Notes under the pieces: generated by a model
What the model was told of the DNA's origin: nothing
The model's database searches: none
What the model saw: only the letters and a program-made list of their open reading frames with translations
Source: Psychroflexus montanilacus
GTDB lineage: Bacteria > Bacteroidota > Bacteroidia > Flavobacteriales > Flavobacteriaceae
DNA length: 64,000 bases
NCBI RefSeq assembly: GCF_020164535.1
Contig: NZ_JAIQZC010000003.1
Coordinates: forward strand, 62,001-126,000
Direction: 5' to 3'
Shown: piece after piece, positions 54,236 to 63,981 of the stretch
How the letters are laid out: each line of letters opens with the position of its first letter
How positions within the stretch are numbered: position 1 is the first letter of the stretch
Position numbers and translations under genes: made by a program

Positions 54236-56479
54236 TCAGAACCAGTAACCAATGCTTATGAACCAGATGCTGTCTTTGGTTTCTGGAGAATAGGTGTATT
54301 TGAAATCGATAGGGCCAAGGATAGTTTGAGAGCCAAATCCTATCCCATAGCCAGAAAAATCAGGTAGACTCAGCCATTTGCCGCTGGACAGCAAATCGTC
54401 TTCAATATTGGCATAATTGGCTGTAAGAATAAAATGATTTTTCTTGTAGAAATTATAATCTACCTGTAAAATCCCTTTAATGTAAGAATTGGCAGATAAT
54501 GTAAAGAAGTCATAACCCAAGAAATGTCTAAAGTTGTTGATGGTCTGGTTCCCAAAACCACCTAAGAAAAAATTAAGTCCTGCCAGGTCTTCATTTCCAG
54601 TTCTAAAACCAAGTTCCGACCCTATGTAGGCGGAGAATTTATCACTTATAGGGTGGGCAAAACCTACTTCACCTTTGGCAATGGCAAATTCAGAATAATC
54701 ATCAAAAAAAGGAAAGTAAATGTTCAATTGACCTGAAAAGAAATACCCTGAACTCGGATAAAATCTATCATCCAAAGTATCAACTTTCAAGTATCCGTAT
54801 GTGCTGAACAAGTTGTTTTTTTCAATAATTGTTTCGGCTTCATTGATTTCAGGATCTTCGATAAAGGTTTCAGTAGTCGCCTCCAAAAATTTGTATTCAG
54901 CTCCAAGGCCAAATTTGAAATCTTTGGTTAAAAAGGTTTCCGCAAAAATCTGATTGGTAAAGTCTTTATTCTTTAACCTTACTTGATTCAAATTCAGTGG
55001 GTTTTGAGCACCCACATTTTGCTGGATGAATTCGAAGTTAACATCATCTTCAAACTGATTGAATCTGGATTGCATTCCGATACTCCAATACCGGCCTTTG
55101 TCTATGTAGTAATTGAGATTGTACCTCAGGTTATCTCCAATTATCAGATCTAGTGAGGCCACATCGTTGGTAAAGAATAAACTTTTTTGAGTAAGATTGG
55201 CAAGAAAACTTGTTTTGTACAATTGATCGTAATGAACCCCAAATTTGAGTTGAGTATTTTGTTCACTTTCATAAATTCTCATGGTCAGATCCTGGTATTC
55301 TCCATTTTCTGTAAGAGAATAGTTGATTTTTTCAAAACTCCCTGTGGCCGATAGGTTGTTGAGCCCCGAGTTTAAATTTTCAAAACTTGTTTTTTCAAAA
55401 GTTTGGACCTTTAGTTTTCCAGTGATAAAATTCCTTGGAAAATTTGTATTCCCTACAATATTGATATTGCCAATGTTGATGCTGTCTTTGAGCTTGACAG
55501 GTGTTTGCTCGGGCTTGCTATTTTGAACTTTTGCAATCCTTCGAAACATTTCCATTTTTTCTTTAGCAGCAATTTCACCATTAGTGATGATCTTTTCGCC
55601 TTCATCAAAGGAGAGGACTGAGAAATCTTTAATGTCGGGTTTGATGTAAACATCTGTACGTTTGCTTTTTTCTTCTGCTGCTTTTATAGTTCTGAAATTG
55701 TTGACCTGTGTGAGAATTTCAAAGCCACTCGTCAGGTGGTCTTTATCTCTAAGGTCGTCCTGTACATTCACTCCTATAATGATATCCATTCCTTTATCCC
55801 TCACTTCATCTATTGGGAAATTGTTGAGGACACCGCCATCAGTAAGCATTCTTCCATCGATGTATACAGGACTAAAAAGTGTAGGGATAGCACCGCTGGC
55901 AGATAGGGAAGTAGCTAGATCTCCGCTTTCAATGAGGACCTCTTCACCTGTTTCTACATTGGTCGCAATGCATAAAAAAGGAGTAGGGAGTTTGGAGAAG
56001 TCTGTTTCTTTTACATGGGACAAAAGCTGAGCGTAAAGGTTGTAAATATTTTGCCCTTTGGAAATGCCTGTGGGGAATCTGATTTGAAAATCATCAAAAG
56101 GTAACTTTAGAACATATCTGTCTGCATCTTTTCGTTCATTAAAACTTTTGGAACTTCTCGGCAAATCGTCCTGAATGAGGGTTTCAAAATCTGTAGTTCT
56201 AAAAATAGAGTCGAGTTGTTGGGTTGTATACCCGGAAGCATAAAGCCCACCAACGATGGCTCCCATACTCGTGCCACCGATATAATCAACTTTGATTCCA
56301 GCTTCTTCAATTACTTTTAAAACGCCTATGTGCGCAAGACCTTTGGCACCGCCACCACTCAAAACAAGCCCTACTTTAAGTTCCTTTCCGGTTTGCTGTA
56401 AGCTATCTAGTTTCCTGAGTTCAAGGTTCTGTCCCCAAGTTAAAATAGGAATAAGAAAAAAAAGAATTTTAAGTTTCAT
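54236..56479 (-). CDS. Patatin-like phospholipase fused to outer-membrane barrel
   Basis: I set the start at ATG 56479, because MKLKILFFLIPILTWGQ is a proper signal peptide; the longer frame upstream lies in uvrC. 747 residues: patatin domain with LVLSGGGAKGLAHIGVL (oxyanion hole), GGTSMGAIVGG (Ser in GxSxG) and LTDGGVLNN (catalytic Asp), a POTRA-like segment (IVGNTNFPRNFITGKL), then a BamA-like C-terminal barrel ending FISIGYWF. This is the PlpD-type self-secreting architecture. It overlaps the uvrC 3' end by 11 bases. Confidence 0.88.
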   Translation of the reverse strand: MKLKILFFLIPILTWGQNLELRKLDSLQQTGKELKVGLVLSGGGAKGLAHIGVLKVIEEAGIKVDYIGGTSMGAIVGGLYASGYTTQQLDSIFRTTDFETLIQDDLPRSSKSFNERKDADRYVLKLPFDDFQIRFPTGISKGQNIYNLYAQLLSHVKETDFSKLPTPFLCIATNVETGEEVLIESGDLATSLSASGAIPTLFSPVYIDGRMLTDGGVLNNFPIDEVRDKGMDIIIGVNVQDDLRDKDHLTSGFEILTQVNNFRTIKAAEEKSKRTDVYIKPDIKDFSVLSFDEGEKIITNGEIAAKEKMEMFRRIAKVQNSKPEQTPVKLKDSINIGNINIVGNTNFPRNFITGKLKVQTFEKTSFENLNSGLNNLSATGSFEKINYSLTENGEYQDLTMRIYESEQNTQLKFGVHYDQLYKTSFLANLTQKSLFFTNDVASLDLIIGDNLRYNLNYYIDKGRYWSIGMQSRFNQFEDDVNFEFIQQNVGAQNPLNLNQVRLKNKDFTNQIFAETFLTKDFKFGLGAEYKFLEATTETFIEDPEINEAETIIEKNNLFSTYGYLKVDTLDDRFYPSSGYFFSGQLNIYFPFFDDYSEFAIAKGEVGFAHPISDKFSAYIGSELGFRTGNEDLAGLNFFLGGFGNQTINNFRHFLGYDFFTLSANSYIKGILQVDYNFYKKNHFILTANYANIEDDLLSSGKWLSLPDFSGYGIGFGSQTILGPIDFKYTYSPETKDSIWFISIGYWF

Positions 56480-58271
56480 CTGAAGTGTGGTAATGGGCAT
56501 AAATAAGGTTGGCTTTGGAAGTTCCAATGACATCTTCTAGTTCTTTTAAACTCGCTTTTTTCACTTTTGAAATTGATCTAAAATGCTGTAACAATTCTAT
56601 AGATGTTTTTTCTCCTATACCTGCAATTTCTTCCAATTCTGTGCCAATTGCACTTTTGCTTCTCTTATTTCTATGAAAGGTGATGCCAAAGCGATGCGCT
56701 TCGTTACGAAGCTGCTGTATAATCTTTAAGGTTTCTGTTTTTTTATCAAGGTACAATGGATATTGATCTCCAGGGTAAAACAATTCTTCCAGGCGTTTGG
56801 CAATGCCGATAATGGGAATTTTACCTCTCAACCCCAAACGCTCCAGCGCCGTCACTCCAGAAGATAGCTGACCTTTTCCTCCATCTACAATCACAAGTTG
56901 GGGTAGAGGCTCATCTTCCTCCAGCAGTCGTCTGTAGCGCCTGTAAACGACTTCTTCCATAGAGGCAAAATCATCTGGACCTTCTACGGTTTTGATATTG
57001 AACTTCCTGTAATCTTTTTTACTAGGTTTACCGTTTTTGAAGACAACACAGGCGGCAACAGGGTTAGAGCCTTGAATATTTGAGTTGTCAAAACATTCGA
57101 TATGTCGAGGCTCTTCGTTGAGTCGCAAATCTTCTTTCATCTGCGCCATTAAGCGGTTGGTATGCCGATCTGGATCTACGATTTTCATTTGCTTAAAGCG
57201 TTCCATGCGGAAATACTTTGCATTTCGTGTAGAAAGGTCCACAATCGCTTTTTTATCCCCCAGTTTAGGAACGCTTACTCTCACATTTTCTCCAGCTTCT
57301 ACTTCAAAAGGCACATAGATTTCTGGTGATTTGGAGTCAAATCGCTGTCTGATTTCAGTAATGCCGAGTTCCAGAAGTTCAGCGTCAGATTCATCCAGTT
57401 TTTTCTTCATTTCTATGGTATGCGAACGGATAATCGCGCCATGGGATAACTGCATAAAGTTCACATAGCCGTAACCTTCATCACTCACTACCGAAAACAC
57501 ATCCACATTGCTTATTTTAGGATTAACAACGGTAGATTTGGACTGGTATTTTTCTAGGGTATTGATTTTTCGTTTTACTTTTTCGGCTTCTTCAAAGCGC
57601 ATTTCTTCTGCCAATTGATGCATTTGATCTCTAAAATCTTTCAGAGAATCTTTTAGGTTTCCTTTTACGATGTTGCGAATGGCTTCAATTTGTTTCAGAT
57701 ATTCTTCTTCATCCTGAAGGTCTTCACAAGGACCTTTGCAATTTCCCAAATGGTATTCTAAGCAAACTTTGTATTTGCCGTTTTCAATTTTTGCTCTGGA
57801 CAAATCGTAGTTGCAAGTCCTTAATTGATAAAGGCCTTTGATTAATCCCAAAAGTGTTTTTACGGTGCGCAAACTTGGATAGGGACCATAATATTCACTA
57901 CCATCTTTAATGACCTGCCGGGTGAGAAACACCCTGGGAAACCTTTCGTTTTTGATGCACAACCAGGGATAGGTTTTGTCGTCCCGTAACATGATGTTGA
58001 AACGCGGCTGGTGTTTCTTGATGAGGTTATTTTCCAGCAACAGCGCATCCATTTCAGAGTCGACCACGATGTGTTTGATATTCCTTATCTTCTTTACCAT
58101 CACGCCGATACGGTGGCTGTCGTGTTCTCTGTTGAAATAGGAAGACACCCTTTTTTTAAGATTTTTAGCCTTACCTACATATAAAATCCTGTCGTCTTTA
58201 TCGTAATATTGATATACTCCAGGGCTTTCTGGAAGGGTCTTTACTTGTATGTCTAAATCTGTGGTTTCCAT
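56469..58271 (-). CDS. uvrC: Excinuclease ABC subunit C
   Basis: A 600-residue nucleotide-excision repair nuclease. GIY-YIG domain PESPGVYQYYDKDDRILYVG, UVR motif MRFEEAEKVKRKINTLEKYQ, the C-terminal RNase H-like nuclease (HIECFDNSNIQGSNPVAACV, VIVDGGKGQL) and a helix-hairpin-helix pair at the end (IAGIGEKTSIELLQHF). It makes both incisions around damage bound by UvrAB. Confidence 0.97.
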   Translation of the reverse strand: METTDLDIQVKTLPESPGVYQYYDKDDRILYVGKAKNLKKRVSSYFNREHDSHRIGVMVKKIRNIKHIVVDSEMDALLLENNLIKKHQPRFNIMLRDDKTYPWLCIKNERFPRVFLTRQVIKDGSEYYGPYPSLRTVKTLLGLIKGLYQLRTCNYDLSRAKIENGKYKVCLEYHLGNCKGPCEDLQDEEEYLKQIEAIRNIVKGNLKDSLKDFRDQMHQLAEEMRFEEAEKVKRKINTLEKYQSKSTVVNPKISNVDVFSVVSDEGYGYVNFMQLSHGAIIRSHTIEMKKKLDESDAELLELGITEIRQRFDSKSPEIYVPFEVEAGENVRVSVPKLGDKKAIVDLSTRNAKYFRMERFKQMKIVDPDRHTNRLMAQMKEDLRLNEEPRHIECFDNSNIQGSNPVAACVVFKNGKPSKKDYRKFNIKTVEGPDDFASMEEVVYRRYRRLLEEDEPLPQLVIVDGGKGQLSSGVTALERLGLRGKIPIIGIAKRLEELFYPGDQYPLYLDKKTETLKIIQQLRNEAHRFGITFHRNKRSKSAIGTELEEIAGIGEKTSIELLQHFRSISKVKKASLKELEDVIGTSKANLIYAHYHTSDET

Positions 58272-58441
58272 AAAATAATCTCCCTACAAAGTTAAGGGAT
58301 ATGCGTGAAGATTTGTTGAATTTTAAACTTATGAGAAGAGTTTTTAATAAAAGTGAAAACTTCTATTTGATTAGACTTTAAAGCTAATACATACCAACAT
58401 AATTCTGAAAATAGTAAATTTAGAATGCAAAATTTGAAATA

Positions 58442-59545
58442 TTAAACCAACACCCGCGTGACTCGCTGTGAAATCCTGGTAATGACCTCGTAAGGAATGG
58501 TTTGGTGCTCGATGTCAAAATCTATGACCGTGTTGTTTTTACCAAAGACTTCCACTTCATCGCCTTCTTCACAATCAATGCCGGTGACATCTACCATCAG
58601 CGTATCCATGCAAACATTGCCTACGATGGGTGCTTTGGTTCCATTAATGAGAACACGTGCTTTACCATTCCCAAAAATTCGTGAGATTCCATCGGCGTAG
58701 CCAAGGGGGAGCGTCGCAATTTTGGTGGTGTTTTCAGCTTTGAATTTTCGCTCATAACCCACGCTATCACCTTTCTGAATAGTTCTAAGTTGTGCAATCA
58801 CTGTTTTTAAGCTTGCCACAGCTTTTAGCATTTTGTGCTCGGTGGGATTGTTGCCATAACCATACAAGGCAATGCCAGCCCTTACCATGTCGTATTCTGC
58901 TTCAGGATAATTCAGGATGCCGCTAGAGTTGCAAATGTGACTTTCAAAAGCATAAGTCAGGTTTGCTTTAAAATAACCTCTGGCTTCTTCAAATTTTGAA
59001 ATTTGAGTTTTGGTAAATTCAATTTCATTTTTATTTCCAGAAGCCGCCAGGTGAGAAAAAACACCAGCAACTTTTAGCTTGGGTTCAGAATTAAGGTGTT
59101 TTAAAACGGAATCCAATTCTGAAACTTCAAAACCAAGACGGTTGAGTCCCGTATTGATTTTAAGATGAACACTCAAAGCATCTACGTGATGATGTGCTAA
59201 CTCCTGGCACAAACCTTCCAGAAAATGATGCGTATATACGCTAGGAGTGAGACGGTAGTCGATCAGGTTTTCAATTTCCTCAAGCTGTGGATAAAATACC
59301 AAAATAGGAACATCAACGCCAGCTTTTCTCAATCTTACGCCTTCTTCGATATAGGCCACCGCCAAATGTTCGGCACCAACTTCAACCAAATGTTTTCCAA
59401 TGATAACCGAATCTGTTCCGTAGGCAAAGGCCTTGACAACGCCCATCATTTTGGTCTTCGGACTCAGATAACTTTTTAATAAGTTGAAGTTAGATTCCAA
59501 AGCTTTGAGGTCTATTTCAAGACGAGTTTCTAAAACTTTGGACAT
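58442..59545 (-). CDS. alr: Alanine racemase
   Basis: A 367-residue PLP enzyme making D-alanine for the cell wall. The PLP lysine is in MMGVVKAFAYGTDS, with Phe where many family members have Asp or Asn, a variant I have seen in Bacteroidota; the catalytic Tyr is in GDSVGYERKF. VCMDTLMVDVT and the ending VITRISQRVTRV are also typical. Its start overlaps the tdk stop by one base (TAATG). Confidence 0.93.
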   Translation of the reverse strand: MSKVLETRLEIDLKALESNFNLLKSYLSPKTKMMGVVKAFAYGTDSVIIGKHLVEVGAEHLAVAYIEEGVRLRKAGVDVPILVFYPQLEEIENLIDYRLTPSVYTHHFLEGLCQELAHHHVDALSVHLKINTGLNRLGFEVSELDSVLKHLNSEPKLKVAGVFSHLAASGNKNEIEFTKTQISKFEEARGYFKANLTYAFESHICNSSGILNYPEAEYDMVRAGIALYGYGNNPTEHKMLKAVASLKTVIAQLRTIQKGDSVGYERKFKAENTTKIATLPLGYADGISRIFGNGKARVLINGTKAPIVGNVCMDTLMVDVTGIDCEEGDEVEVFGKNNTVIDFDIEHQTIPYEVITRISQRVTRVLV

Positions 59546-60186
59546 TACTTAGCCTTTTTTTGTTGGGTCAATTCTTGTGCATCTTTCACATCGATGTGTC
59601 TTACTTTTTCCTTTAGCATGGCTTTAAAGTAAGCTGCTCTGCTCAAAGGCTCGTATTCATCGGTTTCTCCGAGAAGTACCAAATCTTCCTTGGTGGATTT
59701 TCTAAAGCTGTATTGGGCGAGATTCCCAGTTCTGGTACAAACGGCGTGGACTTTGGTCACGTATTCTGCAGTTGCCATCAAGTTAGGCATAGGACCAAAG
59801 GGGTTGCCTTTAAAATCCATGTCCAATCCTGCGACAATCACCCTAACGCCTCGATTAGCTAAATCATTGCAAACCGAAATGATTTCGTCGTCAAAAAACT
59901 GTGCTTCATCAATGCCCACCACATCACAACTGTCTGCCAAAAGCCTAATATTAGCCGCAGCAGGAACAGGCGTGGATCTTATGGAATTTTCATCATGAGA
60001 AACCACTTCTTCTTCATCATATCGCCTATCGATCTGAGGTTTAAAAATCTCTACTTTTTGCTTTGCAAACTTTGCACGCTTGAGCCTTCGGATCAATTCT
60101 TCCGTTTTACCGGAAAACATACTACCACAGATCACTTCGATCCATCCAAATTGCTCTTTGTGATTAACAGTGTTTTCGAGAAACAT
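59545..60186 (-). CDS. tdk: Thymidine kinase
   Basis: I choose ATG 60186 ([21 protein letters not shown], 213 residues) over an upstream start at 60249, since 213 is close to the family length. Walker [23 protein letters not shown] (Walker B) and zinc-binding AVCTRTG are visible; the second Cys pair of the zinc lasso is not obvious. It salvages thymidine to dTMP. Confidence 0.93.
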   Translation of the reverse strand: MFLENTVNHKEQFGWIEVICGSMFSGKTEELIRRLKRAKFAKQKVEIFKPQIDRRYDEEEVVSHDENSIRSTPVPAAANIRLLADSCDVVGIDEAQFFDDEIISVCNDLANRGVRVIVAGLDMDFKGNPFGPMPNLMATAEYVTKVHAVCTRTGNLAQYSFRKSTKEDLVLLGETDEYEPLSRAAYFKAMLKEKVRHIDVKDAQELTQQKKAK

Positions 60187-60287
60187 TTTGTAATTTAGGG
60201 CGTTAATAAATAGGTTATCACTACAGAATAATAAGGCTAAAATTAGCAAAAATAATAGGGTCTTTAAAAAAGAAAATCACAAATGTT

Positions 60288-61223
60288 ATGAAGAGAGTCT
60301 TAGAGGACGAATTGATAAGTCTGGCCGAACGCATTTTGAAAATGAAGAACAGAGCCGATATTCATCAGCTAAAAAAGGAAACAGCTGTGCTTTACGAGAA
60401 GCTGAGTATTTTGGCGTTTGCTGAATTACATTTTGGTGGCTTAAAGTCTGATATTTCTAAAACAGAATTTAAAGAAGCTTTTTCGCAGCAGTTTAGTGAT
60501 ATTGACGAAGAAAGCGGTCATTACAAATCTCCTGATGGAATGGATTACAATCCAGATCCTATCTCTGAACCCAATACTGAAAAAATCAAAGATATTGTCT
60601 CTCAAATGCCACCAGAATCAGAGCAGGTGGATTTCCTTTTGGCAGAATTTGAGAAGTTGACAAACCAATCTAAATCTGATTCTGAATCCGATTCAGATGA
60701 GAATAAACCAGCTTCAGAATCCAGTACTGAGGGACAGAAACCAACTTCCAGCAAGCCTTACCCTACTGAGGATGATTTTAATAGTTATGGTGTGCACTTT
60801 GATGACTTGCCAGATTTTGAACCAAAACCCGGAGATGAACAACCGAAGCAATCGACTTCGCATCAGGAGTATCCAGAAAAAAAGGAAGGCCCAAAAGAGG
60901 AAGAACCAAAATCTACACCACCAGATCCAGAAGAAGTTCAGTCAAATTTAAATTCTACTCACCCAGGAAAACGCTCATTGAATGATAGATTGAAAAAAGG
61001 TATTAAAATAGGGCTTAACGATAGAATTGCATTTACCAATCATTTGTTTGGGGGCAGTACAGACGACTACAACCGTGTACTTTCTCAACTCAATACCATG
61101 TCTTCTTTTTCTGAAGTTGAATCTTTTATTCACAATCAAGTTAAGCCAGATTATAACAACTGGGAAGGCAAAGAAGCAACAGAAACTAGATTTATGGAAA
61201 TCGTTGAACGTAAATTCGAGTAA
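60288..61223 (+). CDS. Conserved hypothetical acidic protein
   Basis: A 311-residue protein. A helical N-terminal domain (residues 1-75, ALYEKLSILAFAELH-like), a long disordered middle rich in Ser, Pro, Asp and Glu (about 110-225, including SDSESDSDEN), and a well-conserved C-terminal domain (SLNDRLKKGIKIGLNDRIAF, GGSTDDYNRVLSQLNT, VKPDYNNWEGKEA). I recall this C-terminal domain from many Bacteroidota genomes next to rsmI but know no function. It is followed by rsmI after 2 bp and starts divergently from tdk. Confidence 0.8.
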   Translation: MKRVLEDELISLAERILKMKNRADIHQLKKETAVLYEKLSILAFAELHFGGLKSDISKTEFKEAFSQQFSDIDEESGHYKSPDGMDYNPDPISEPNTEKIKDIVSQMPPESEQVDFLLAEFEKLTNQSKSDSESDSDENKPASESSTEGQKPTSSKPYPTEDDFNSYGVHFDDLPDFEPKPGDEQPKQSTSHQEYPEKKEGPKEEEPKSTPPDPEEVQSNLNSTHPGKRSLNDRLKKGIKIGLNDRIAFTNHLFGGSTDDYNRVLSQLNTMSSFSEVESFIHNQVKPDYNNWEGKEATETRFMEIVERKFE

Positions 61224-61225
61224 GC

Positions 61226-61906
61226 ATGTCAAAATTAATTTTGGTGCCAACCCCTATTGGCAACTTGGGAGACATGACTTACAGAGCGGTCGAGGTCCTA
61301 AAATCTGTAGATGTTATCCTAGCTGAAGATACTCGAGTAAGCGGGATTTTACTCAAGCATTACGGCATTGAAACTCCGATGCAAAGTTACCATCAACACA
61401 ACGAGCATTCCCAAACTGAATCTGTTGTCAATCAAATTAAACGAGGCAGAGAAACTGCTATTATCACAGATGCAGGAACGCCCGGCATATCAGACCCCGG
61501 GTTTTTATTAGCCAGAGCATGTGTCGCTGCAGGAGTAAAGATAGAATGTCTGCCTGGCGCTACAGCCTTTGTTCCAGCGCTTGTGAACAGTGGGTTGCCA
61601 AATGATAAGTTTGTTTTTGAAGGTTTTCTTCCTGCCAAAAAGGGAAGGCAAAAGCGATTTAAAGCTTTGGCAGATGAAGATCGTTCCATGGTATTTTACG
61701 AATCACCCTATAAACTTCTCAAAACCCTTCAGCAGTTTACAGAACATTTTGGTGAAGAACGGCAAGTCTCGATTTCCAGAGAAATCTCAAAGCTTTACGA
61801 AGAAACTATTCGCGGAACCTTATCTGAAGTCATAGCTCATTTTGAAGAGAAAAAACCCAAAGGAGAGTTTGTGATTGTCCTGGCAGGCTCTGCATTGAAA
61901 GCATAA
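61226..61906 (+). CDS. rsmI: 16S rRNA 2'-O-methyltransferase (C1402)
   Basis: A 226-residue tetrapyrrole-methylase-fold enzyme modifying the decoding centre. LILVPTPIGNLGDMTYRAVE, AEDTRVSG, TDAGTPGISDPGFLL, CLPGATAFVPALVNSGLP and FEGFLPAKKGRQKRF are all standard RsmI elements. Operon with the acidic protein upstream. Confidence 0.95.
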   Translation: MSKLILVPTPIGNLGDMTYRAVEVLKSVDVILAEDTRVSGILLKHYGIETPMQSYHQHNEHSQTESVVNQIKRGRETAIITDAGTPGISDPGFLLARACVAAGVKIECLPGATAFVPALVNSGLPNDKFVFEGFLPAKKGRQKRFKALADEDRSMVFYESPYKLLKTLQQFTEHFGEERQVSISREISKLYEETIRGTLSEVIAHFEEKKPKGEFVIVLAGSALKA

Positions 61907-61912
61907 AAAAAA

Positions 61913-62043
61913 CTGTCTCAAAACTTATTCTTTGTCATTCTGAATTTATTTCAGAATCTTAAATAATTGGTAATCAATTTAGATGTAGACCTTGAAACTC
62001 CAAAATCACTGAGACAAGGTGGCAATTCTATGTTTTGAGACAG
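61913..62043. mobile_element. 131-bp MITE-like element
   Basis: Perfect 12-bp terminal inverted repeats CTGTCTCAAAAC (61913-61924) and GTTTTGAGACAG (62032-62043), with an inner palindrome (ATTCTGAATTTATTTCAGAAT). It occupies the space between the convergent rsmI and pyk genes and has no coding capacity. It may be a miniature inverted-repeat element or a large bidirectional terminator. No target-site duplication is clear. Confidence 0.5.
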
Positions 62044-62068
62044 CTTCTAAATATTTATGTCAGATACA

Positions 62069-63499
62069 TTAACTGATTTCAGACACTCTTAAGGTATTTA
62101 CCATGCCTTTAGCTTCAATAGGCATAGCTGCAAGGTTGATAGTGAAGTCGCCTTTTTCAACGTATTTCATTTCTTTAGCAATAGAATTGATATCTTCTAT
62201 AGTTTCATCTGTACTGCTAAATTTATCATAGTAAAATGCTCTTACTCCCCATAAAAGACTCAACTGCGTGAGAATTCTTTTGTTGGAAGTAAAGGCTAGT
62301 ATATGTGAGTCTGGTCTCCAGGCTGAAATCTGAAATGCGGTGTATCCACTATTGGTCAACGTACAAATGGCGCTGGCATCTATTTCGTTGGCCATCAATG
62401 CGGCGTGATAACATACTGCTTTTGTGATGTATCTTTTAGTTTTAATTTGTGGTGCTTCATGTGGCACATTGATAAGTGGTGAATTTTCAACACTTTTTAA
62501 AATTTGAGCCATCTTTTGGATCACCTGAACGGGATATTTCCCTACTGAGGTTTCTCCAGATAGCATCACAGCATCAGCGCCATCCATGACAGAGTTGGCC
62601 ACATCATTCACTTCGGCTCTGGTTGGAGTCAGGCTATCTATCATGGTTTCCATCATTTGCGTAGCAATAATGACGGGAATTCTGGCTTGTTTAGCCTTCA
62701 AAACCAGTTGCTTTTGAATGAGAGGTACTTCGTGAGCTGGAACTTCCACACCTAAATCTCCACGAGCAACCATCAATCCATCACAGTAAGCAATGATTTT
62801 ATCGATGTTTTTGACCCCTTCTGGTTTTTCAATTTTAGAAATAATAGGAATCTTATGTTCGCTATGCTTTTTAATAATCTTCTGAAGCTGTTTTAGATCA
62901 CTTGCAAATCTTACAAATGACAAAGCAATCCAGTCCACCTGAAGCTCACAAGCAAAAATGGCATCTTCCACATCTTTTTCTGTCAATGCAGGAAGTGAAA
63001 TGTTTGTATTTGGAAGGTTGACACCTTTTCTAGACTTCAATGGTCCACCTTGCACAACTTTTGTTTTGACTTCACTTTTCTTATCTGTAGTAAGGACTTC
63101 AAAAATTAATTTTCCATCATCTAGTAAAATACGTTCTCCTGGTTTTACGTCCTGTGGAAAGGTGTCATAATTCATGTAGACACGTGTCTTAGTGCCTTCA
63201 AATTCTTCTCCAGTGGCAAAAATGATTTCATCACCAGGCTCAACTACGACTTCATCTTTCATAACACCAACTCGAAGTTTTGGTCCCTGGAGGTCTCCTA
63301 AAATTCCTGCATTGAAACCATACTCTTCGTTAAGGTCGCGAATCATTTTTACACGTTCACGCACACCATCATGATCGGCATGGGAAAAATTAATTCTAAA
63401 AATGTTGACACCAGCATCTAGCATGTCTTTCAGGACTTCTTTCTTGCTAGTGGCTGGCCCTAGAGTGGAAACTATTTTTGTTTTCTTTAATGTTTTCAT
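62069..63499 (-). CDS. pyk: Pyruvate kinase
   Basis: A 476-residue glycolytic enzyme, phosphoenolpyruvate plus ADP to pyruvate and ATP. TKIVSTLGPATSKKEVLKD, FRINFSHADHDG, ISKIEKPEGVKNIDKII (active-site Lys-Glu), MVARGDLGVEV and VMLSGETSVGKYPV are all present. The start overlaps the stop of the upstream IPExxxVDY-type gene by one base. Confidence 0.97.
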   Translation of the reverse strand: MKTLKKTKIVSTLGPATSKKEVLKDMLDAGVNIFRINFSHADHDGVRERVKMIRDLNEEYGFNAGILGDLQGPKLRVGVMKDEVVVEPGDEIIFATGEEFEGTKTRVYMNYDTFPQDVKPGERILLDDGKLIFEVLTTDKKSEVKTKVVQGGPLKSRKGVNLPNTNISLPALTEKDVEDAIFACELQVDWIALSFVRFASDLKQLQKIIKKHSEHKIPIISKIEKPEGVKNIDKIIAYCDGLMVARGDLGVEVPAHEVPLIQKQLVLKAKQARIPVIIATQMMETMIDSLTPTRAEVNDVANSVMDGADAVMLSGETSVGKYPVQVIQKMAQILKSVENSPLINVPHEAPQIKTKRYITKAVCYHAALMANEIDASAICTLTNSGYTAFQISAWRPDSHILAFTSNKRILTQLSLLWGVRAFYYDKFSSTDETIEDINSIAKEMKYVEKGDFTINLAAMPIEAKGMVNTLRVSEIS

Positions 63500-63981
63500 T
63501 AGTCTAAAATTAAATGTTCTGGGTGTTTTATAGCACTGCTATCAATGGTATATGCCATCGATATTTGATGCGTTTTTACTATTTTTTCTACGATAAGCTG
63601 AGGATTGAAAATGTCCAGCTCATCATCAATTTTTAACAAGTAGTCCACACGTTTGTAGTCTTTCAGAAGAAACTCTGAGGTTACCAGATCTTCAGTTTCA
63701 AACAGGTTATTGGCTACAACCGATGCTTGTTCCAGACTTACTTTATTGCAAATCAAATATGATTTTGTGTCCCATTCCTCATTAAAATAATCAAATATGG
63801 GGAAACCTACCTGTTTTCCATTTACGCTAAGTTCAAGGTTGCTTACCATCCTCTTAAAACTCGTGCCAAGAACAGAATTTATGAGGTAAGCAAGCTTGTG
63901 TGGTTCCTGTTGAGAATGAATGCCTATCAATTTAAAATCAGAAATTTCAAAATCAGATAAACTGAATCTCTTTTTTTTCAT
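63499..63981 (-). CDS. IPExxxVDY-type protein
   Basis: A 160-residue protein of the Bacteroidota IPExxxVDY family, which regularly sits before pyk; here the name motif is LLKDYKRVDYLLKI. Conserved parts are LIGIHSQQEPHKLAYLINSV and FPIFDYFNEEWDTKSYLICNK. Function unknown. In related genomes the next upstream gene is rnc; only 19 bases remain here, and I cannot identify it. Confidence 0.85.
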   Translation of the reverse strand: MKKKRFSLSDFEISDFKLIGIHSQQEPHKLAYLINSVLGTSFKRMVSNLELSVNGKQVGFPIFDYFNEEWDTKSYLICNKVSLEQASVVANNLFETEDLVTSEFLLKDYKRVDYLLKIDDELDIFNPQLIVEKIVKTHQISMAYTIDSSAIKHPEHLILD

